Positions 53,640 to 61,056 of a stretch of 64,000 nucleotides of DNA are shown in pieces (within the stretch, counting starts at the first letter, position 1; every line of letters begins with the position of its first letter). A program made the translations under genes and the position numbers. The stretch is from the NCBI GenBank assembly GCA_965250275.1, contig OZ252297.1, positions 1,426,001-1,490,000 of the forward strand. The letters are read 5' to 3'. This DNA comes from G965250275 sp965250275 (GTDB lineage: Bacteria > Pseudomonadota > Alphaproteobacteria > Rhodobacterales > Rhodobacteraceae). Below the pieces are notes generated by a model that saw only the letters and a program-made list of their open reading frames with translations, searched no databases and had not been told where the DNA came from.

Positions 53640-54674
53640 TCAGGCACTATGCCGCAAGTTGGTTACTGTATCAACAACACTGCACTGCGACAAAAGCAGT
53701 GTGGCCTCATGTCTACGCAAGGCCGGGCGTGCGAGTTCGCCGGCATACGCCGCGTAACGGCTCAACTCGGGAAAGAATGACCCGTGTTGTTGGGTGCAAT
53801 CGCCAAGGTGCAGGCTTTCAGAGGCAACCCCATTGGCACGGACCACGGCATGATGATCAAGAAGGAAGTGGTAGTAGCAGACCGGACTTCGGTTGAGCAG
53901 TCGCACGTGCCCTGTTTCGGCAAGCTGGCGCGCCGTGACAAACACCTCTGAACTGCCGAACAATAGTTCAGCCATGGCGTCCCGCACCCTGATCCGGTGC
54001 TGTTGTGACACGCGCAACGGTCGTGTGGCGCCCAACAGACCCGCCGGAATTTCCACTGGTGCGAAACGCCCGGACCCGATAGCGGCCCGCGCGCCAACCC
54101 ATCGAATGGGCTGTGGCCCGTCGTCAGCCGTGTTTACCAGATCGCCCACAGCCAGCCTTTCGATCGGGCACAGACCGCGCGGTGTTTCGATCAATGTGCC
54201 CCGGTCATAGCAAATCGGTGTGGCGTATTCGGTGACCTCAAAATCGGGCCCCTCCTGCGCGTCGGATATGAGCAGGGGCACACCGACAGGGGGAAACCCA
54301 CCGGGCCCGCCAATAAACGCCAGGCCCTCGACCGTCCCGTATGACGGGCTGGTGGTGCGCAGGTTGAACCCGACCACCTGCCAAGTGTTCGTGCCATCCG
54401 TCAGGGTCAGGCCGTACTCCGCCTCCACGATGGTGTCGTCGTCATAGAGGTCTCCATTGATGGTCTGGGCGCCGTTCAGCCTCTGAGAGCTGTCGTTGTC
54501 GCGGAAATCATCATCATCATCAGTGATGAACACCTCGTTCCATGCGTTTGAGGTCAGCGTCAGCGTCAGGCCTTCGAGGTGGGATCCGTCCCCCTGGGTG
54601 ACACCGTCAAGCTGGCCCCCGCCCGAAATGGTCAGGTCATCTTCTCCCAGAACATAGATTGAGTAATCGGGCAT
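53640..54674 (-). CDS. Hint (hedgehog/intein)-domain protein
   Basis: 344 residues. The first ~150 residues are acidic and beta-rich with Asp runs (TDDDDDFRDND), like calcium-loving exported proteins. The Hint domain starts at Cys155 (ICYDRGTLIETPRG) and shows PIERLAVGDLV, RWVGARA and the late VSQQHRI block. The Cys155 nucleophile and that His are the self-cleavage residues of Hint domains. No obvious C-terminal extein remains after the domain, so it may release or cyclise a partner, or be a relic. No N-terminal signal peptide; type I secretion is possible. Confidence 0.8.
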   Translation of the reverse strand: MPDYSIYVLGEDDLTISGGGQLDGVTQGDGSHLEGLTLTLTSNAWNEVFITDDDDDFRDNDSSQRLNGAQTINGDLYDDDTIVEAEYGLTLTDGTNTWQVVGFNLRTTSPSYGTVEGLAFIGGPGGFPPVGVPLLISDAQEGPDFEVTEYATPICYDRGTLIETPRGLCPIERLAVGDLVNTADDGPQPIRWVGARAAIGSGRFAPVEIPAGLLGATRPLRVSQQHRIRVRDAMAELLFGSSEVFVTARQLAETGHVRLLNRSPVCYYHFLLDHHAVVRANGVASESLHLGDCTQQHGSFFPELSRYAAYAGELARPALRRHEATLLLSQCSVVDTVTNLRHSA

Positions 54675-55107
54675 TCGCAGCTCAGGCCAGGTTCAGCGGT
54701 GCACAATCCCGCGTTTTGATCGACAGGGAGTTAACGGTCCAATGTGGCTAAAAATGGAGGGAATCGTGTGAATCAACGGCGAAATCGCACCAATTTGCGG
54801 CATTTCCACCGGAGCGCGAGCGGAGGTCAGGCCAATCGCCCAAAAGCGGCGAAATCCACCATCAATTCCGCCAAAAGAGCCTGATTCTTTGGGGGTGCAT
54901 CTACATCCAAGCCGACATGCCGCAGACTGGAAACACGTGGGCCCGAGACCGTTCGAATGTTCCATCGGGACGTGCTGTTGCCAGGGGCTTCCACCGCAGG
55001 CCATGTCGCACCAAAACCGACGGGCAGTTGACCGACGTTCGGCGGCGACGCAAGGGGCGGGCGCGCACTGCTTGACGGGGGTGCGCAACCTCTCCATATC
55101 CCCTGCC
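54675..55107. other. 433-base gap upstream of lepA
   Basis: No credible gene. A promoter-like pair TTGACG (55072-55077) and CATATC (55095-55100) with a 17-base spacer would start transcription close to the lepA ATG. Two copies of CGGCGAAATC lie at about 54779 and 54847. The rest shows nothing I can name. Confidence 0.4.
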
Positions 55108-56907
55108 ATGACAGAGCTTTCGCATATCCGCAATTTCTCGATCGTGGCCCATATCGACCACGGCAAATCGACTTTGGCCGACCGCCTGATTCAGGAAACC
55201 GGGACGGTCAAGGATCGTGACATGAAAGAGCAATTGCTCGACGCGATGGATATCGAGCGCGAGCGCGGCATCACGATCAAGGCCAACACCGTCCGGATCG
55301 ACTATGCGGCGGATGACGGCGAAACCTATGTGCTGAACCTGATCGACACGCCGGGGCACGTGGACTTCGCCTATGAAGTGTCGCGCAGCATGCGCGCGGT
55401 CGAAGGATCGCTGCTGGTGGTGGACAGCACGCAAGGGGTCGAAGCGCAGACGCTGGCCAATGTCTATCAGGCCATCGATGCGGACCATGAAATCGTGCCG
55501 GTCCTGAACAAGATCGACCTGCCGGCCTCGGACTGCGACCGGGTGGCCGAGCAGATCGAAGACGTGATTGGCATCGACGCCACCGGCGCCATTCAGGTCA
55601 GCGCCAAGACCGGGCAGGGCATCCATGAGACGCTGGAAGCCATCGTGCACGAGTTGCCCGCACCAAAGGGGGACGTCGACGCGCCGCTCAAGGCGATGCT
55701 GGTGGACAGCTGGTATGACGCCTATCTCGGGGTGATCGTGCTCGTGCGGGTCATGGATGGCGTGCTCAAGAAGGGCATGCGGGTCAAGTTCATGTCCAAC
55801 GACACGCTGCACCATGTGGACCGTGTGGGGGTGTTCCGCCCGCAGATGGAGATGATCGACCAGCTCGGCCCCGGTGAGATCGGGTTCCTGACCGCTTCGA
55901 TCAAGCAGGTGCGTGACACGCGGGTGGGGGACACCATCACCAACGACCGCAATGGCACCGAAACGGCTCTGCCGGGCTACAAGCCCTCCCAGCCTGTGGT
56001 GTTCTGCGGTCTTTTTCCCGTCGACAACGCCGAGTTCGAGGACCTGCGCGACGCCATCGACAAGCTGGCGCTGAACGACGCCTCGTTCAGCTACGAGATG
56101 GAAACCTCGGCGGCACTGGGTTTTGGCTTCCGCTGCGGCTTTCTCGGGCTGCTGCATCTGGAGGTCATCCGCGACCGGATCGAACGCGAATACAATATCG
56201 AGCTGATCACGACCGCGCCTTCGGTCATCTACCACGTCTACATGAAAGACGGCGAGATGATCGAACTGCACAACCCGGCGGACATGCCCGACATGTCCAA
56301 GGTCGATCATCTGGAAGAGCCACGCATCAAGGCCACGATCCTCGTGCCCGACGAATATCTGGGTGACGTACTGAAACTCTGTCAGGACCGCCGCGGCCTG
56401 CAGGAGGATCTGACCTATGCCGGCAGCCGCGCGATGGTGGTCTATGACCTGCCGCTGAACGAGGTGGTGTTCGATTTCTACGACCGGCTGAAATCCGTGA
56501 CCAAGGGCTATGCCAGCTTTGACTACCAGCTGACCGGCTATCGCGAGGACAATCTTGTGAAGATGTCGATCCTGGTGAACGACGAGCCGGTGGACGCGCT
56601 GTCCATGATGGTGCACCGGGACCGGGCCGAGCTGCGCGGCCGCGCGATGTGCGAAAAGCTCAAGGACCTGATCCCACGCCACATGTTCAAAATCCCGATC
56701 CAGGCGGCCATCGGCGGCAAGGTCATCGCCCGCGAGACCCTGAGCGCCCTCCGCAAGGACGTGACCGCGAAATGCTACGGCGGCGACGCCACGCGGAAAC
56801 GCAAACTGCTGGACAAGCAGAAGGCGGGAAAGAAGAAAATGAGACAATTCGGGAAGGTTGATATCCCGCAGGAGGCGTTTATTAGCGCCTTAAAAATGGA
56901 CAGCTAA
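55108..56907 (+). CDS. lepA: Translation elongation factor 4
   Basis: 599 residues from the ATG at 55108 (MTELSHIRNFSIVAHIDHGKST); a frame open further upstream is not used. G1 AHIDHGKST, G2 region RGITIKA, G3 DTPGH, G4 NKIDLP, then the EF4-specific C-terminal domain with GYASFDYQLTGY. LepA/EF4 is a ribosomal GTPase acting during translation under stress and in 30S biogenesis. No SD-like sequence sits directly before the ATG. Confidence 0.97.
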   Translation: MTELSHIRNFSIVAHIDHGKSTLADRLIQETGTVKDRDMKEQLLDAMDIERERGITIKANTVRIDYAADDGETYVLNLIDTPGHVDFAYEVSRSMRAVEGSLLVVDSTQGVEAQTLANVYQAIDADHEIVPVLNKIDLPASDCDRVAEQIEDVIGIDATGAIQVSAKTGQGIHETLEAIVHELPAPKGDVDAPLKAMLVDSWYDAYLGVIVLVRVMDGVLKKGMRVKFMSNDTLHHVDRVGVFRPQMEMIDQLGPGEIGFLTASIKQVRDTRVGDTITNDRNGTETALPGYKPSQPVVFCGLFPVDNAEFEDLRDAIDKLALNDASFSYEMETSAALGFGFRCGFLGLLHLEVIRDRIEREYNIELITTAPSVIYHVYMKDGEMIELHNPADMPDMSKVDHLEEPRIKATILVPDEYLGDVLKLCQDRRGLQEDLTYAGSRAMVVYDLPLNEVVFDFYDRLKSVTKGYASFDYQLTGYREDNLVKMSILVNDEPVDALSMMVHRDRAELRGRAMCEKLKDLIPRHMFKIPIQAAIGGKVIARETLSALRKDVTAKCYGGDATRKRKLLDKQKAGKKKMRQFGKVDIPQEAFISALKMDS

Positions 56908-56939
56908 AAGCAGGCCATTTTTACGGCGGGTGGGCTAAA

Positions 56940-56960
56940 GCAGTTGGCGTAGCCAACTGC
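56940..56960. repeat. Perfect hairpin after lepA
   Basis: GCAGTTGGC-(3)-GCCAACTGC is a 9-base stem with a 3-base loop in the lepA trailer, followed by a second small stem CCCAC-(3)-GTGGG. No U-run; role unknown. Confidence 0.4.
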
Positions 56961-57023
56961 GTGCCCACGCGGTGGGGTGCGTGAAGTGCAACGCGGTGAC
57001 CAAGTTGGGCAACCGCAGCGTTT

Positions 57024-57049
57024 CTGGCCGCTTTAGAACGGCCAGTTTT
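57024..57049 (+). terminator. Terminator of lepA, overlapping the end of the AT-rich gene
   Basis: CTGGCCG-(8)-CGGCCAG is a perfect 7-base stem followed by TTTT. It overlaps the last codons and stop of the convergent AT-rich gene. Confidence 0.7.
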
Positions 57050-58025
57050 CCACTATTGCTTTGATTGATTTGGCGATTCCCGCAGCTTTCTTTGCGCCAT
57101 CCTCAGTCTTTCCCAACCCCTTCAGTGCAGTATCTGCTAAATCGTCAGCCTGAGAGAAGGCTCTTTTTGTAACGGATTCTGTTTGCAACTGCTCTGCTGC
57201 ATCAAGTGATTTTTCCAATTCTTCTTGTTGCTCGTCTTCCAGCCGCAGTAGCTTCGAGAGTTCGGTAACACGCTTTCTTAATTCGGCTATCGCTGCTCTA
57301 TCTGGGAATTCCAGTGAGCGCCCCTCTCGCTCGGCACAAGTGCAAACCTCTTTTGAGCAAACTGGACATCCGTTGGAGTAATACTTGGCGAGTTCTTCAC
57401 CGAGGTCAGATTCCTCGTGAACGATTATCCACGCCCCAACAGTCCAGGCAAACGCGTCAGCGATTTCCTCTGTTAAGGATTGTTTTGGCTTGTTATGTTT
57501 AATAACTCCAGAGGCAGCTTCATGAATTTCGCCAATCTCCTCAAGAACCTTCATACAATGCTTCCACGGGCCAGCATCTGCCCATGTGCTTCGGTTGTTT
57601 GGGTAGATTTTTTCCAATAACCTTGCGTAAAGAGAGAATGTTATTTCTTCGTTGTTTTCGTAGGTCCATGCCTGCTCTTCCAAAAATTCCGTTATCTTGT
57701 GTGCCGGCGTTCTGTTAGCAGGGCGTTTTCTAGTTTTAATGCACTGGCAAGGAGCGGTAAGGCAGTAAGGGCATACGCCTGGGTGCCGGCGTAAAACGCC
57801 TTTTTCAAGGTCGATATCAAATTTGCTGGCAATTGCGAATAGCCAAGAAATCGTTCGAATGAAATCATTCTTGGAAGAGTTGTTTTGCCACAGGTTTTTA
57901 CACATAAAACTGGCGTGTCGTGAGGCGTATCCATATATGTAATCGAATGAGTACTCATTATTTTCATACATCTTTTTAAGACGTCTCTGAGTGGCGCCAA
58001 TTGTTACGTCATTCTCGGGCAGCAT
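57033..58025 (-). CDS. AT-rich singleton: MazG-like domain with two CPxC-x4-CxC knuckles and a C-terminal coiled coil
   Basis: 330 residues from the ATG at 58025 behind GGGAAG; a TTG at 58082 is also open. Residues 162-166 (EEIGE) and 186-190 (EEIAD) give the ExxE...ExxD metal-site pattern of MazG-type all-alpha NTP pyrophosphohydrolases. A knuckle follows: CPVC 220-223, C228, C230. An earlier stretch, residues ~57-95, repeats the second half of that unit (helix, acidic D-L pair, then CPYC 85-88, C93, C95) but lacks the ExxE...ExxD residues, so it looks like a degenerate duplicate. Residues ~243-282 form a charged coiled coil. The gene is much richer in A/T than its neighbours and uses AAA, TTA, ATA and AAT codons freely, which suggests transfer. 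It faces lepA. Function is unknown; nucleotide hydrolysis is inferred. Confidence 0.75.
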   Translation of the reverse strand: MLPENDVTIGATQRRLKKMYENNEYSFDYIYGYASRHASFMCKNLWQNNSSKNDFIRTISWLFAIASKFDIDLEKGVLRRHPGVCPYCLTAPCQCIKTRKRPANRTPAHKITEFLEEQAWTYENNEEITFSLYARLLEKIYPNNRSTWADAGPWKHCMKVLEEIGEIHEAASGVIKHNKPKQSLTEEIADAFAWTVGAWIIVHEESDLGEELAKYYSNGCPVCSKEVCTCAEREGRSLEFPDRAAIAELRKRVTELSKLLRLEDEQQEELEKSLDAAEQLQTESVTKRAFSQADDLADTALKGLGKTEDGAKKAAGIAKSIKAIVENWPF

Positions 58026-58416
58026 CTTTCTTCCCAGTTGAAATTTTTTTATTGTAATTTGGGAACTTGGTGGTCGTTTCAAGAGTAAGTGCAGGGTGAC
58101 AGATGCTCATAACCGTCATCCAAATATGTTCTTCGCTTCACTCAAACCATTCGCCCGGCGGCACCGCCGGGCCGCGCCGACCCGCCCCCATGGGGCGGCG
58201 CGTTTGCGCCACCCCTCGGGCCGGCGCGGCCCTCGTCGATTGGGGGCGACCTTTTGGCTGGTTTTCTATTGTGATCTCACTCTCGCGCTCTGCCGCGGTC
58301 CTGCGCCCGTCCTTACCCACTCGCACCCTCACTCCCCCACCACCTGACCCAGATCAAAGCCCTTTGCCGGCCCGGCCCTTAGGATCCGCCCTAACGCCCC
58401 CAGACATGAGGTAGCC
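58026..58416. other. 391-base gap with a strong hairpin and a regulatory site
   Basis: No credible gene. A perfect GC stem GCCCGGCGG-(2)-CCGCCGGGC lies at 58153-58172, too tight a loop for full pairing but a stable hairpin if a base pair or two opens. The FNR-like site described below is at 58344-58357. Composition shifts from AT-rich to GC-rich near 58150, which I read as the border of the acquired segment. Confidence 0.45.
58344..58357 (+). promoter_or_regulatory. FNR/FnrL-like site upstream of the small membrane protein gene
   Basis: CTGAC-CCAG-ATCAA differs from the FNR-type consensus TTGAT-N4-ATCAA mainly in the left half. If it works as a class II site centred at -41.5, the start point is 58392. 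The -10 hexamer would then be 58380-58385, where TAGGAT is found (4 of 6 bases of TATAAT). The gene start codon is at 58417. Confidence 0.45.
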
Positions 58417-58596
58417 ATGCTTCCCCTGACGCTGATCATCCACATCTTCCTCGGATCGACACTGGCCGGGTCGGCCGTGATTTTGGTACTGACCCTGGGC
58501 TATGGGACCCTGATGCCGATCCTGATCGCCGCAGCGGTCGGGTTCCTGGGGTCCATCCCGCTGTCCATTCTTGTGGCCAAACGCATCGTCGGGTGA
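58417..58596 (+). CDS. Small integral membrane protein (59 residues)
   Basis: 59 residues starting at ATG after GAGGTAGCC. Two hydrophobic segments (LIIHIFLGSTLAGSAVILV and ILIAAAVGFLGSIPLSIL) with a short polar link, and a basic end (AKRIVG). It resembles a family of tiny membrane proteins common in Rhodobacteraceae that databases often mislabel as CTP synthetase. Function unknown. Confidence 0.7.
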   Translation: MLPLTLIIHIFLGSTLAGSAVILVLTLGYGTLMPILIAAAVGFLGSIPLSILVAKRIVG

Positions 58597-58623
58597 GTCG
58601 CATTCTGCGCGCACATCAGCGGC

Positions 58624-58644
58624 GGGCCGGCGTGAGTCCGGCCC
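58624..58644 (+). terminator. Hairpin after the small membrane protein gene
   Basis: GGGCCGG-(7)-CCGGCCC is a perfect 7-base stem 27 bases after the stop. There is no U-run, only a mixed pyrimidine stretch (TTCGTCCTCTT). Confidence 0.45.
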
Positions 58645-58798
58645 GGTTCGTCCTCTTGCCGCCTGATTGCACGGGTCGCACAACTCGATTCGGCGCGAAA
58701 TCCCCTTCGCAAGTGCAGAAAGCGCGCATTTTGGCCTGATCTGGCCGAATTTTCCCTTCTCCCGTGCCAAGCGATTGGAAAGCGCCAGATTCCGGTAC

Positions 58799-58807
58799 TT
58801 ATCCACA
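58799..58807 (+). promoter_or_regulatory. DnaA-box consensus
   Basis: TTATCCACA matches the classic DnaA box exactly. A related TTATCCCCG follows at 58834-58842. Two boxes alone do not make an origin; they may mark a DnaA-regulated promoter or be chance. Confidence 0.35.
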
Positions 58808-59201
58808 CGAAAACCCGCAGCGATACCAACAACTTATCCCCGTCTAATTTCAATGCTGCGCTGCTATTTGCTTGCGGGAATCGGCGCGGATTGTGAATGT
58901 TTTCTTACCGCAAGGGAGTTCACGCTCCGGAGCGGGGCGCAAAGGCCCTCGGGCGCTGCGGCGGATCGGAACGGATCTTCGGATGTGGACCGAGCCGCGG
59001 TGGTGACGAGAGATCGGTCGGGTCGCGCAGGGTCTTCGGGCCTGGTGAGGCAAGGCAGATGTCAGGAGAGGGTTCGGAGCGGGTCGTGTCGGATCCCCGG
59101 ATCGGGCAGGGCAGTCGTCAAAGGTCTTCGGACCGATGGGGACAGCGACGGGTCGCAAGGCTCGGAGCATATGAGCCAAGACGTTTCTTCGGAGGCGATT
59201 T

Positions 59202-59280
59202 GGATCAGGAAGACGTCAGGGCGTGCTGCAAAGCACATTGCGAAGACCGCGTCTGAGCACCTGACGTCTTTTCTGATTCC
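59202..59280. repeat. Long imperfect inverted repeat enclosing two hairpins
   Basis: The arms (59202-59220 and 59260-59280) share AAGACGTCAGG exactly and about 18 of 21 positions overall. The 39-base spacer holds GTGCT-GCAA-AGCAC (59223-59236, a GNRA-type loop) and AGAC-CGC-GTCT (59244-59254). As RNA this would fold into a multi-arm junction. No known RNA family is recognised. Confidence 0.5.
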
Positions 59281-59719
59281 GGCATTGGCCGCGGGCCACA
59301 CCCTTCAGACACATGTTCCAACGAAAACGGGGTTCAGCTGCATTGCGCCGCCAAACCCCGCCGTCAGTTCATGCATTACCGCGTCTATGCACCTGTGGGC
59401 ACAGCGATACACCGGGTTCACTCAAAGATCAACAAGATGTCGCGGCCTTTTGCGCCCAAACCGCAATATTCGCTCTCAACAGCCATATTTTGCGGTCTTG
59501 TGGCGCGTCGGCACGGTTTCAGAGCCAGCTCACAGAGTTTCGCTCTGGTGGCGCGGCCTGATGCTTGGGGACGGCATTTGTAACAATCGGGCGCTCCTGA
59601 TCACGCTGACCCGCATTGCCTCACAGCCGCGCGAGGCCCCCTACGCAAATGAATTCAACCCAGTAGGTTCGCTTTACCACACGGCACTTTGCCGGTGCAC
59701 AGCAGATAGGAAAGCGCAG

Positions 59720-60238
59720 ATGAAACGATTTGCCCTGGCGTTCGCAACCGCCGCCACACTCGCTCTGCCGGCCTTTGCCGGCGACCAGTACATCGATGGA
59801 ACCGGCTTTGCCGTGTCCGGTTATGACGTCGTGGCGTATCGCGACCTCGAACAGGCTCCGGTGGGATCGGCGCAACCTGCCGGCGTGCCCGGCAAGGCTG
59901 ACATCACGGCCGACTGGAACGGCGCGACCTTTGCTTTTGCAACCGAGGCCAATCGCGACACCTTCCTGAGCAACCCGGAGTTCTACGCGCCCCAATATGA
60001 CGGCCACTGCGCCTATGGCGTCTCCAAAGGCGGCAAGGTCCCGGGCAACCCCAACCTGTGGCGGATTGTCGATGACAAACTCTACCTGAACATCACCGAG
60101 AACGTTGTGGGGTTCTGGGAAGAGGACATTCCCGGCAACATCAACCTCGCCGAAGGCAACTGGCCCGGCATTGAATCGGCGGACGCCTCTGGCAACCCGA
60201 TCCCGAACTTCACATCGACGGCGCCGGTCACAAACTGA
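59720..60238 (+). CDS. YHS-domain periplasmic protein
   Basis: 172 residues from the ATG at 59720. Signal peptide of about 20 residues (AFA-GD). YHS-type blocks SGYDVVAYRDL, WNGATFAFATEANRDTFLSNPEFYAPQYDGHCAYG (read in short parts) and ANPNLW-like GNPNLWRIVDDKLYLN. The YHS domain often binds a metal or sits in copper/heme-related proteins. Function unknown here. Ends near the convergent NUDIX gene. Confidence 0.85.
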   Translation: MKRFALAFATAATLALPAFAGDQYIDGTGFAVSGYDVVAYRDLEQAPVGSAQPAGVPGKADITADWNGATFAFATEANRDTFLSNPEFYAPQYDGHCAYGVSKGGKVPGNPNLWRIVDDKLYLNITENVVGFWEEDIPGNINLAEGNWPGIESADASGNPIPNFTSTAPVTN

Positions 60239-60246
60239 CCGGACCC

Positions 60247-60278
60247 GATCCGCGCCGGATCCCTCGCCGGCGCGGATC
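60247..60278. terminator. Hairpin between YHS and NUDIX genes
   Basis: GATCCGCGCCGG-(8)-CCGGCGCGGATC is a perfect 12-base stem in the short convergent gap, reaching the NUDIX stop codon. No U-run on either side, but it is very stable. Confidence 0.65.
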
Positions 60279-60900
60279 AATCAAACGGCGTGACTTTGTC
60301 GGGTCGCGCGTGGAACGCAAATGCGTTTGCAATATCTTCCGGCAGTATCCGTCCGATTGACAGCTCTGGCAGAGCGTCCAGAGCAAAAAACGCCGCATCC
60401 ATGGTTTCGGTCCCCGGCAGCGGCGGCGTGCGGTCCATGCGGTCGCACAGGAAGAACAGCTTGTAGAAATCGCGCACATCCGACGGATACCCGTGACGTG
60501 CCTTGTGCCGCAGGTTGTACAAATGCCGCGCTGTGACGCGTATTCCGGCTTCTTCTCGGATTTCCTTCACCACGTTTTCGGCCGGTGAATGGCCGACATC
60601 GGCAAAGCCGCCGGGCAAAGACCATTTCTGGTCGGTCCTTTCCTGCACCAGCAGAATCTTTCCGTCTTCGATCACCGCGCCGCGCACGTCGATTTTCGGG
60701 GTTGCGTAGCCGCGCGCGAAGTCGGGGACCAGATCCTCGATCCGAGACACCGGAACATTCCCCAGATCCGCCAGCATCGCATGCGCCAGTTCGGCCAGTT
60801 CCTGATACCGTTCGCGATCAAAGGCACCGTCGGTGAAATGCAATCCCGAAGACGCGATGGCCTGAATGCGCTTGGCACGGGCGAGCCATCGATCTTCCAT
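60277..60900 (-). CDS. NUDIX hydrolase with N-terminal NUDIX_N domain
   Basis: 207 residues from the ATG at 60900. N-terminal helical domain (about 1-60, RIQAIASSGLHFTDG...YQELAELA), then the NUDIX core. The NUDIX box GGFADVGHSPAENVV plus KEIREEAGI (97-120) keeps the REUxEE acidic pair (E116/E117), but His104 stands where the first box glutamate is expected. NUDIX_N enzymes hydrolyse nucleotide-linked diphosphates such as ADP-ribose or ADP-glucose. Substrate unknown. Confidence 0.85.
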   Translation of the reverse strand: MEDRWLARAKRIQAIASSGLHFTDGAFDRERYQELAELAHAMLADLGNVPVSRIEDLVPDFARGYATPKIDVRGAVIEDGKILLVQERTDQKWSLPGGFADVGHSPAENVVKEIREEAGIRVTARHLYNLRHKARHGYPSDVRDFYKLFFLCDRMDRTPPLPGTETMDAAFFALDALPELSIGRILPEDIANAFAFHARPDKVTPFD

Positions 60901-61056
60901 CACACACCTCTTCCGGTCGGCGGCTGCCAACTTCCCACGAGCCTCATTGCATAGCGATGCAGTGTCAAAATCGCGCCTTTGGCCTCAGAAAACCGTGTGA
61001 TCGAGGGCGTGTTTGCCACGCGGCCTGCCTTTCCTGTCGCAGCGACCATACCAAAT

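Larger units (their letters stand above)
58597..59719. other. 1.1-kb non-coding region with structured elements
   Basis: No gene with conserved motifs on either strand. An open frame running into the YHS gene is long but has random-looking composition. Contents seen: a GC hairpin (58624-58644), two DnaA-box-like sequences (58799-58807 and 58834-58842), four TCTTCGG elements (58976, 59033, 59125, 59186) and a long imperfect inverted repeat (59202-59280) enclosing two small hairpins. It may encode a structured RNA or act as a protein-binding DNA region. Confidence 0.55.

Noticed and set aside
54901..56847. 648-residue antisense frame across lepA
   Set aside because: It mirrors a highly conserved forward gene and its translation has no family features.
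56980..58110. Short direct repeat AAGTGCA...GGTGAC on both sides of the AT-rich gene
   Set aside because: The matches are only partial and short, so they are not convincing att or target-site repeats.
58799..58842. A chromosomal origin
   Set aside because: Only two DnaA-like boxes, no AT-rich unwinding element, no dnaA, hemE, parAB or similar origin-side genes nearby.
58667..59719. Long open frame running into the YHS gene
   Set aside because: The upstream part has a random amino acid composition, no motif and no ribosome site; the YHS protein has its own signal peptide and ATG at 59720. High GC makes such frames common.
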